NCBI GenBank assembly: GCA_023375785.1 | Contig: SZWC01007368.1 | Location: 103,913 to 128,963 of the forward strand | Direction: 5' to 3' | Length of the DNA: 25,051 nt | Source: Penium margaritaceum | Lineage: Eukaryota; Streptophyta; Zygnematophyceae; Desmidiales; Peniaceae | Shown here: positions 1 through 6,657 of the stretch, piece by piece | How positions within the stretch are numbered: position 1 is the stretch's first letter | Layout: each line of letters opens with the position of its first letter | The notes under the pieces: generated by a model | The model's database searches: none | What the model was told of the DNA's origin: nothing | Seen by the model: only the letters and a program-made list of their open reading frames with translations | Position numbers and translations under genes: made by a program

Positions 1-9
1 GGGGGGGGG

Positions 10-35
10 TGCCGGCCGACATCTGTCGGTCGGCA
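10..35. repeat. Short inverted repeat (12-bp arms)
   Basis: Arms at 10-21 and 24-35 are reverse complements with one mismatch and a 2-nt loop. The repeat directly follows the run of nine G that opens the window. It is GC-rich and could be the edge of an unidentified repeat. Its function is unknown. Confidence 0.6.
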
Positions 36-336
36 CTTCGTCATCCCGCCCTCCCAACTTCTCCCAGCCCACCCGCCCGTCCATCGAGGCCCTCGCGATT
101 GAGGGCCGCGATGGAACGGACGGCCAGTGGGTTGCCGGAAACCAGTGGAGAGTGGGGGGGGGGGGACTTCGACGGGGATTCCAGCCGATGGGCGTCCATA
201 GGAATCCCCGAGGGGAGTCGAAAATCCCTCTTTGTTTCTTTTTAGACTTTTTACAAATTTATACCCTCGTTTGAGATACAAACTGTAGACAAACCCACCC
301 CCTCATTATACCCAGGGTTTGAGGGTTTATTTTTGT
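36..336. other. Non-coding stretch, no feature recognised
   Basis: The first part is GC-rich with G runs near 154-165, and it turns AT-richer after about 225. Short open frames exist but show no domain, motif or composition that would mark a gene. It may be flanking DNA or the outer part of the 5' LTR, whose left end I cannot place. Confidence 0.4.
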
Positions 337-384
337 AAGGGAACCTCCTGGGTCCCGCTACCGTGGGGCCCAGCAGGTTCCCTT
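337..384. repeat. Inverted repeat, about 19-bp arms
   Basis: The arm from about 338 to 356 (aagggaacct, then cctgggtccc) pairs with about 366-384 (gggcccagcaggttccctt) with one or two mismatches, around a loop of roughly 10 nt. A second hairpin follows at 390-416. Together they look like structured U3 or MITE-like sequence, but no family is recognised. Confidence 0.6.
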
Positions 385-389
385 TCAAC

Positions 390-416
390 GCATGGGGAGT
401 CTCGGACCCCCCATGC
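390..416. repeat. Inverted repeat, 8-bp perfect arms
   Basis: gcatgggg at 390-397 is the exact reverse complement of ccccatgc at 409-416, with an 11-nt loop. It lies a few bases after the 337-384 hairpin. Its role is unknown. Confidence 0.5.
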
Positions 417-483
417 AAACTCTCGCAAACCACTTACGAAAAATCACAAACCCTTCATTTAAGGAGTTTTTGATAAATGGGTA

Positions 484-543
484 GAAAGTTATGACGTCAG
501 CATGTCGACGCTGCATCCATGCAACGTTGACATGCTAACTTTC
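484..543. repeat. Foldback with an 8-bp TGACGTCA interruption in one arm
   Basis: The 25-nt arm at 519-543 is the reverse complement of 484-491 joined to 500-516, with two mismatches and a 2-nt loop. The left arm is interrupted only by TGACGTCA at 492-499, itself a perfect palindrome and the classic CRE/bZIP-type site. The two mismatches are transitions. It sits about 60 bp upstream of the 30-bp repeats. Confidence 0.65.
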
Positions 544-600
544 GACAAACGAGAGGGGTGTATCGTTTATTTTCTACGCTTAGATTTTTGTGTCCTTGCA

Positions 601-780
601 GAAGGGGTGAATCAGGCTTATTGTTCTGGCGGAGGGGCAAATGAGGCTTATCGCTCCGACGGAGGGGCGGATGGGGCTTATCGTACTGGCAGAGGGGCAA
701 ATGGGGTTTATCGTTCCGACAGAGGGACAGATGGGGCTTATCACTCCGACGGAGGGGCGGATGGGGCTTGTTGTGCGAAA
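601..780 (+). repeat. 30-bp tandem repeat, six units, in presumed LTR U3
   Basis: Six consecutive units in exact 30-bp register (601-630, 631-660, 661-690, 691-720, 721-750, 751-780) share the core gaggggcggatggggcttat with scattered substitutions. The array stops just before a TATA box at 788. Tandem motifs in the U3 of plant copia elements such as Tnt1 and Tto1 act as transcriptional activators; a similar role here is inference. The sixth unit has diverged at its 3' end. Confidence 0.85.
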
Positions 781-787
781 CTTGGGG

Positions 788-795
788 TATATATT
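788..795 (+). promoter_or_regulatory. TATA box of the 5' LTR
   Basis: TATATATT lies between the 30-bp repeats and the block shared with the 3' LTR, which begins at 806. A start site 25-32 bp downstream would fall at about 815-825, close to the start of that shared block. This fits a U3/R boundary near 806. No comparable TATA motif is seen at the same place in the 3' LTR. Confidence 0.6.
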
Positions 796-805
796 CACTC
801 CGCCC

Positions 806-976
806 TTTGTCATTTCTCTCTGCAAATGCTATTGAAGCATTCTGACACTTTGCCTTGTGTCCCCTAGCCACACCCTTGTCGCTGTGTGCACAAATTGTGA
901 CTGTCGTCGCCGTCTGACCAGGCACTGGCGCCTAGTCAGCGGCAACATCGCTAGGAAGCTTCCACGTATTTTTTCA
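806..976 (+). repeat. 5' LTR, R-U5 part
   Basis: This 171-bp block is repeated at 6333-6503 with about 8 substitutions and no indel (about 95% identity by eye). It ends in CA immediately before the primer-binding site, as an LTR should. Upstream of 806 the similarity to the 3' LTR stops completely, so the U3 parts are unrelated. The left LTR end is not determined. A TG at 334-335 would give 643 bp, close to the 644 bp of the 3' LTR, but no target-site duplication supports it. Confidence 0.8.
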
Positions 977-988
977 TGGTATCAGAGC
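977..988 (+). promoter_or_regulatory. Primer-binding site for initiator Met-tRNA
   Basis: TGGTATCAGAGC directly follows the CA that ends the 5' LTR. This is the standard minus-strand primer-binding site of plant copia elements and matches the 3' end of initiator Met-tRNA. It fixes the 5' LTR end and is the best lineage clue in the window. Confidence 0.93.
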
Positions 989-1473
989 AGCGAGACTCCT
1001 CTCACTGAGCTGCACCGCAGAGACGCAGCACCGGCAGCAATAGTGAGAGTCACCGCCGCCGCCGTATCCTGGGACTTGTTGCAGCCATTTTTTTTTAACA
1101 ATGATATCATCACTCAGTCCCCGCCACTACATCGGGTGAGCTGCGGCATTTACTAGCTCTTGCAGCGGTAGTAGCAGGAGTACCACCGGGTGGCAGCAGC
1201 AGCCGTATCTGGCCGCCAGCCAGTACAAAAAAAAAGAAAAAGAGTAACAGCTCGCAGTAGCAGGTTGCGGCGGCGGCTGCGAGCACTGAGAGCACGCAGC
1301 GGCTGCAACAGCTCACAAGAGCGGTGGCATCAGCAACCGCGAGCAGCAACAGGAGGGCAACAGCAGCAGTGCTACAGTAGTATTGCAGCTGCTGTAACGA
1401 CTACAGCGCAGCAGCAGCAAAGCAGCAATAGCGGAAGCAGCAGCTGCGCAGTAGCAACATTGTAGCTGGTACG

Positions 1474-1496
1474 CAGTTTCTGTTATGCAGAAACTG
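1474..1496. repeat. 9-bp inverted repeat
   Basis: CAGTTTCTG (1474-1482) and CAGAAACTG (1488-1496) are perfect reverse complements around a 5-nt loop. They lie in the leader just after the CAG-rich tract. This could be a leader RNA hairpin. Confidence 0.5.
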
Positions 1497-1629
1497 TGCA
1501 GCACTGCGCAGGCCTGCGTGACACTATGTTGGCCTGTGCAGCCCCTGCACAGCCGCGAGCAGGGGGGTGACGAGGTCACCCCCACCGGTCAGTTTGCGTG
1601 ACCTTAAACAAAAACTGCCGGCGTAAAAA

Positions 1630-1668
1630 ACGCTAGCGAAAAAAATACCAGTATTTTTTCGCTAGCGT
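1630..1668. repeat. Near-perfect palindrome ahead of gag
   Basis: The arms at 1630-1648 (acgctagcg, seven A, tac) and 1651-1668 (gta, six T, cgctagcgt) match except for one extra A, with a 2-nt loop. It lies 150 nt before the gag ATG. As RNA it would form a stable leader hairpin; as DNA, a cruciform-prone site. Confidence 0.7.
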
Positions 1669-1817
1669 AAGAAACGGTGACGTCATCAACGGCTGTGCTG
1701 ACGTCAGTAATTTTGGGGTCAAAAGCTCATTTTTTTGAATGTTTCAAGTCCTTGAGAAACGCTGTCAGTTTCTCGTTCGGAGCATTTGTGACATTCGGCC
1801 CCATACTGAGCGCTGAC

Positions 1818-3449
1818 ATGGCTCCGACCGATGACAAAGACAAAGGACCGCCAGATCCTTCTTCCTCCTCCTCTGGGGTCATGAGCCCACGCTCGCATGC
1901 CATTTTGGACCTGCGGAGTCAGCAGGATGAGATACGTCACCTACAATAGGAGCAGACCGATGCCATCTGCACGCTCACTGATCTTCTTTAGAGTCAGTCC
2001 ATAGCCCCACAACACACCTCCGGGGGAGTCGGCGGTATCACACCTTCTGCACAACAGTTAGCATCTACATTGAGGAGAGCGGCAGGAGAGGACCCGCCAC
2101 TTATTGATCCTTCGGAGAAGGACCCTGATATGCCAGGCATGGACGATGACACTCCTGAGAGGGAGATTCGCGTACTTAGGGAGCATCTTTGCCAGTTGTA
2201 GACGCGTTCTGGTTCCTCGTTCCCGGCGATCCGACCTTCACCTGAGACCTACCTCGACGACTTTCCTCATCCCGATGTCTTCCCCATCCCTCGTCTTTCC
2301 CATCCTGTGGTTGCTCCCCCTACGGAGCGGCAACCCAAGGACTTGGAGACAGTGCCCCCACTATACATCAGCAAGGACAGCTTTGACGGTTGGGAGACTC
2401 TTTTCCAGGTCTGGGCCACTTCCGAGGGAGTTTGGCCCTACTACCACAGTCAGTACCAGGTTACGGACCGTGCTCAAGTGCTGACAGCGAATCGCACGAT
2501 GCGCAGACTTCTTTGTGCCATGCCTCGCGCGACTGTCGTGGACTTTTGCCCCATCCTGGGGGAGGCCGGCACAGGCGCGGCTGCTGACCCACGTCGGGGC
2601 TGGGAGCTGGCACTTCTTGCTGCAGAGACGTACGCCACCCACGCGGCTCACATCCGCACCTTCCACTCCCTTCGTCAAGGATCTGCCAAGCCTACAGCCG
2701 CTTACTGGCGGCACGCCATGCGCATCTACACGCGCCTTGGGACCGTAGGAGGGACACAGCTGTGGGCGCTTTGCACGCTCATAATCGGAGTCCGTCTTGA
2801 GCATGCCGACATCTTCACGAGGTACAGCAACGCCACACTCGAGCCTTTCTCAACTTCCCTTCAACTTCTTCCTTGGGCGCATCAGCTTTTCCTCCAGCTG
2901 ACATCTGCTCGTGAGGCAGCCGTCGCCCACCAGGAGACTTCACTTGCTGCACCGGTCATCGCATCACCACCAACACCTGTCTTGTAGCTTACTTCTCCAT
3001 CCTCTGGCACGCCCTCCTCTTCCCCTTCCACCCCAGCTATCCCGAATCAGACGCAGGGTGTGGCAGCAGTAGCACAGGGGAAGAAGAGCAGAAAGAAGCG
3101 TGGCTCAGGCCAGCAACAGTCACCACAGTAGCACTCATCATGTGGTAGCAATGGACGCACTGTTCACTGCTACAACTGTGGAGGCACTCACCGCAACACC
3201 GAGTGCCAGCAGTCGCTCGACTGGGTGTGGATCACTCGCGGTCTTCAGGCTGCACACGCACAGTGGTTTGCGTCGAGTAGCACAGCCTCTGGTCACACGG
3301 TGACCATGACTGCAGCCGTTCCCGCTTCCCCACTGGCAAGTAGCGGAGACCCGGACCCCCTTGACCACACCATCGCCGAGCTGCATCAGCTTCTGGCGCT
3401 TCGCTCTCAGGGAGGTGCGAGTGTGTCGTCACAACCGGGTGGTTCATAG
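1818..3449 (+). pseudogene. gag: Ty1/copia gag with five in-frame TAG codons
   Basis: One frame stays open for 544 codons apart from TAG at 1947, 1989, 2199, 2985 and 3129, ending in TAG at 3447; no frameshift is needed. The start is the ATG at 1818 (MAPTDDKDK), although the frame is open upstream to about 1677. The middle (about codons 165-390) is a Trp- and Leu-containing helical-type region as expected for a copia nucleocapsid precursor. A basic stretch (GKKSRKKRGS) comes before a zinc knuckle, CYNCGGTHRNTEC, at about 3168-3206. The knuckle is CX2CX3HX4C, one residue shorter than the usual CX2CX4HX4C. Most TAGs sit where Gln would be natural (next to Q or in Q-rich runs), which fits CAG-to-TAG change. 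Without readthrough no full Gag can be made. Confidence 0.75.
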
Positions 3450-3487
3450 ACTGTCTGTTTGTCTGTTCTCGTCTCTTGTGATGACTC
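3450..3487 (+). other. Gag-pol junction where protease and integrase are missing
   Basis: Copia elements normally carry about 1.5-2 kb of protease and integrase between the zinc knuckle and the Pro/Ser-rich linker before RT. Here the frame changes from that of gag to that of the linker within about 40 bases. An internal deletion in or near this interval is the simplest reading. The breakpoint itself shows no obvious microhomology. Confidence 0.45.
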
Positions 3488-5752
3488 GTGTGGGGGAGCA
3501 CAGCTGGCATGTGTGAGGTTTCTCAATGGATGGAGGAGTCTGAGCCTACGAGCACCTCTCGTCCAGCTGATGTGTATGTTCGAGCCCCCTCCACTTCTTG
3601 GTCTCCGGCTCTTGATGACCCGGTGATCATCGCTGTCGGCCCAGTGACCTCTCCCATCCAGCCTGTCTCCTCTCCTATACCCTCGTGCCCCACAGTCACC
3701 CATGATGCTATCCCTCTGTACACCGGTACTCTTGTCTCTGTGGACGGTCCTACTGCCACTCCCAGTCCTGCGTCTCCCATCCGTTCACCAGCCTCTGTTC
3801 CCACTACATCACCTGCCCTTGTGCCTCAGTCCTCACCGGATGTGGTCGTGCCTGTCTCTCAGCCTGCGGCCAGCCCTTTGAGCCCAGGCTACTCGTGTGA
3901 GCCCGGTGGTCGTCATTGACCGTTGGGCTCCGGAGCCCCGCGAGCGTCAGGTCCCGCACCCAGGCGCTCCACTCGCAAAGTTGCGTGTGGCAATCCCGGC
4001 ACAAAGGCCCTCGGCTTCAGTGTCCATACAGATCACACAGAGGTATATCCTACATGTCCTGTAGGGTACGATCTTGTCACTCGCGAGTTTCATACCGCTT
4101 GTGATACAGGAGCTGACCTTGTGATCGTCAGGCCCAATTCTGAGACGTGTGCACTTGCCACTCAGAGCTCTCCCTCGTTGGTGCCTGATCCGGGCACACT
4201 TAGGGACGCCTTCTCATCAGAGGATGCCGACACCTGGCATGCCGCCTGCGAGGATGAGCTTCGTGCTATCCGAGAGTATGGAGTTTACAAGCTAGTCGAC
4301 CTTCCACCTGGGAGGAAGGCGATTCAGGTCAAGTGGGTCTTTCGCAAGAAGGTGAAGCCGGATGGCTCACTGGAATGCCACAAGGCTCGCTTGGTCCTCA
4401 AGGGGTACTCTCAGATCAAGGGCGTTGATTACACTGACACCTTTGCCCCTGTCGGCCGCATGACCTTAGCTCGCGCTCTATTTGGTGTGGTGGCTCAGCA
4501 TGACTTGGAACTGCACCAGATGGATGTGAACAATGCGTTCATCCATGGCTCTCTGGATGAGGAGATTTACATGGCCCAGCCACCAGGCTTTGAGGACGGT
4601 CACAAGGTCTAGCGCTTGCGCAAGTCCTTGTACAAAGTCAAACAGTCTCCTCGGTGCTGGAACCGGGAGATCACAGGCACTCTGACTCGTGTAGGATATG
4701 TAAAGATCGAGGCAGATCCCTCTCTTTTCATCCGACAGGCTCCCGAGCGGTTCACTGCCATCCTGGTATATGTGGATGACCTCCTGATCGCGTCTCCCTC
4801 CATGGAGGCCGTGAAGGAGGCCAAGGCGTTCCTCCATAATGCCTATAGGATGAAGGACCTAGGTCATGCAGCGGTGTTTCTTGGCATGGAGATTGCACGA
4901 GACCGTAGACGCCGGACGCTTCTGTTGCATCAGGCCCGATATGCACGCGTTGTGGGGGAGCACTTCAGTGACCTCCTTGGTGCAGTGCCAACGGCCTCCG
5001 CAACTCTCATACTTGACGGGCAGGACGCCTTGAAGGTGGACGATCCCACACAGCTGGGGGACATAGTGGATGTGACCTTGTACCTCCGCCTCATCGGATC
5101 TTTGATGTACCTGGCCACTACCACACGTCCCGACATCGCCTTTGCAGTCAACCTCCTTGCACAGTTTTTGCAGGCTCCATGTGCTAGAGCCCTCCAGTCG
5201 GCTATGCAAGTGGTGCGTTACGTGGTTTCCATGCCGTACCTTGGACTCTGCTTTCGCCGGCAACGTTCGGTGGTTCTTGACGGCTACACCGACAGCGACT
5301 GGGCCTGGAGCCCAGATGGATGTAGTCGCACTGGTTACGTGTTCCTGCTCAATGGTACCGCTGTGTCCTGGCGTAGTGGGAAGCAGGGCTGCATCACACA
5401 TAGCTCGTCAGAGGCAGGGTATGTTGCTATAGGTACAGGGGTTGCTGAGGCAGAGTGGCTGCAGTGCCTATTCCTTGAGGTGGGTCAGTCGGTGCCCGCC
5501 ATTGTGCTTCATTGTGACAACCAGAGTGCTCTTGCCATTGCAGAGAACTCTGGTGTCTTACATGCTCACACAAAGCACATTACGGTTGAGCATCACTTCA
5601 TGCGTGATCTGGTGGAGCGACACGTGATCTCCGTCATATGGGTCGGCACTGACATGCAGCGTGCTGATTTCTTGACGAAGGCAGTGGTGCGCGGGAAGTT
5701 TCTGATGGCCATTTGTTCCGTTGGGCTTCGTCCCTTACCTGAGAGTGGTTGA
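3488..5752 (+). pseudogene. pol: Ty1/copia pol remnant: linker, reverse transcriptase and RNase H
   Basis: Residues 1-143 are a Pro/Ser/Thr/Val-rich linker, then an in-frame TGA at 3917, then RRSTRK, typical of the segment before copia RT. The RT begins at about 4190 and includes KWVFRKK, KARLVLKGYSQ, the first catalytic Asp in MDVNNAFIHG (4520-4549) and YVDD at 4769-4780. RNase H follows with DGYTDSDWAWSPDG, SWRSGKQGCITHSSSEAGY, HCDNQSALAIAENS and TKHITVEHHF, ending after ADFLTKAV at the TGA at 5750. One TAG at 4610, just before RLRKSLYKVKQSPR, breaks the RT. Apart from the two stops all landmarks are collinear and both RT catalytic motifs survive, so this is a fairly young copy. No integrase precedes it. 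Confidence 0.9.
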
Positions 5753-5850
5753 GTATGGGGTGTGTCTGTGTCTGTTTCACGACTGTTTTTGCACTCGTTG
5801 TTGCACTCGTTTCAGTGCTGCACGTGTATGGACATGCGTACCATCGGGTC
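5753..5850 (+). other. 3' untranslated part of the copia element
   Basis: This is a short T/G-rich stretch between the pol stop and the polypurine tract. It contains two copies of TTGCACTCGTT about 14 bases apart. No gene is seen. Confidence 0.5.
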
Positions 5851-5859
5851 ATGGGGGAG
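5851..5859 (+). promoter_or_regulatory. Polypurine tract
   Basis: ATGGGGGAG immediately precedes TGTTGTGATT, the usual arrangement of purine run plus TG at the start of a copia 3' LTR. It would prime plus-strand DNA synthesis. The position defines the 5' end of the 3' LTR. Confidence 0.8.
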
Positions 5860-6503
5860 TGTTGTGATTTGTGACGTTCCTGTCGACCTGTACAGTTTAC
5901 TATGACCACTCGGCCGTGTCCATGCTCATGCAGATCCCTGATGCAGACCCAGGTGGCACCGAGGCATCGTCTGGTGGTGGAATACCTGCACGGAGCTGAT
6001 CGACGGTCGCCCCAGAGTCCTGGATACTGTCTGGGACCTTCTGCAGTTTTTCTTCAACTTGTAGGATTTTATCGGTGGACTAGCCGTGGGCTCGATTTGC
6101 ATGTCTTTGCATTGTGTATCCACCGTTTGTTGCCGGGTGCATGCATGTGACCAGTCGTAGCCTCCGGCTTGAGATTTTGTACGTGTAGGTTCAGACGGCG
6201 TAGCGTTTTGACTTGTCTACGCTGAGTTACGGCCAAAACAGTGGTTTTGGGCCGGTTTTAGGACAGACCTTGCACTGCTGCGTGCGACACCCGCCGTGCA
6301 CCGCGGCAGGCACTTATGTCATGGACGTGTCATTTGTCATTTCTCTCTGCAAATGCTATTGAAGCATTCTGACACTTTGCCTTGTGTCCCCTAGCCAGAC
6401 CCTTGTCGCTGTGTGCACGACTTGTGACTGTCGTCACCGTCTGACCAGGCACTGACGCATAGTCAGCGGCAACATCGCTAGGAAGCTTCCATGTATTTTC
6501 TCA
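5860..6503 (+). repeat. 3' LTR of the copia element
   Basis: It begins TGTTGTGATT after the polypurine tract and ends TTTTCTCA, giving TG...CA termini and 644 bp. Its last 171 bp (6333-6503) match the 5' R-U5 at 806-976 with about 8 substitutions. The first 473 bp (U3) have no counterpart in the 5' LTR region, and neither the 30-bp repeats nor the TATA motif of the 5' side is present. I see no sequence after 6503 that repeats before the 5' side, so no target-site duplication is shown. Confidence 0.8.
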
Positions 6504-6657
6504 CTTCCATCATCTACCCAATTTTACACCTCGAAAAAACTCGATTAAACATTCATTTTCATTTCCATATATTTTTCTTTCTCAATTCATTTTACATGTA
6601 TGTTATTCGCACTTCGTAACCCATGCATGCCTTTACGTGCAGCCTTGTACCCTTGTT
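6504..6657. other. AT-rich junction between copia element and LINE
   Basis: A T-rich, A/T-biased stretch between the 3' LTR end and the last recognisable LINE coding sequence. On the minus strand it would be the 3' end of the LINE, but no clear poly(A) or simple-repeat tail is visible. No gene is seen. Confidence 0.45.

Larger units (their letters stand above)
989..1817 (+). other. Retrotransposon untranslated leader, CAG/GCA-rich, with foldbacks
   Basis: These 829 bases between the PBS and the gag start have no supported gene. About 1180-1460 is a degenerate CAG/GCA/CAA triplet-rich tract (gcagcagcag, agcagcagcaaag), which explains several spurious Gln- or Ser-rich open frames. A 9-bp hairpin lies at 1474-1496 and a strong palindrome at 1630-1668. 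Two TGACGTCA palindromes occur at 1678-1685 and 1699-1706. An open frame from 1677 runs in phase into gag, so an N-terminal extension is possible. Confidence 0.6.
601..6503 (+). mobile_element. Ty1/copia-type LTR retrotransposon, decayed, lacking protease and integrase
   Basis: The order is U3 repeats, TATA box, R-U5 (806-976), PBS (977-988), leader, gag (1818-3449), linker plus RT-RNase H (3488-5752), polypurine tract (5851-5859) and 3' LTR (5860-6503). RT followed directly by RNase H with copia-type motifs (KARLVLKGYSQ, TKHITVEHHFMRD) places it in Ty1/copia. No HHCC or DDE integrase and no convincing protease lie between gag and RT, so it would depend on another element. No matching short direct repeats were found at its ends, and the left boundary is uncertain. 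Confidence 0.85.

Noticed and set aside
337-416. Hairpins as transcription terminators
   Set aside because: Bacterial-type terminators do not apply in this eukaryotic context, and there is no upstream gene. Annotated as inverted repeats only.
9-433. Short open frames at the left end (78 aa plus, 60 aa minus)
   Set aside because: No motif, no sensible composition, and they overlap GC-rich or hairpin sequence.
502-925. Overlapping open frames on both strands of 121 and 142 residues with Gly- or His-rich repeats
   Set aside because: They are translations of the 30-bp U3 repeat; 30 is a multiple of 3, which creates a 10-residue period.
1190-1585. Ser/Gln- and Cys/Leu-rich open frames in the leader
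   Set aside because: They come from the degenerate CAG/GCA triplet tract and show no domain.
4100-4135. CDTGADLVIVRP upstream of the copia RT looks like an aspartic protease active site
   Set aside because: There is no preceding hydrophobic retropepsin strand and no second hhG motif, copia proteases usually read DSGA, and the position after RRSTRK is wrong. Probably chance.
1818-5752. A reassigned genetic code with TAG as Gln across the window
   Set aside because: Kept only as an alternative in the findings. The Ty3-type element has TAG, TAA and TGA plus frameshifts, so ordinary decay explains the window without a new code.
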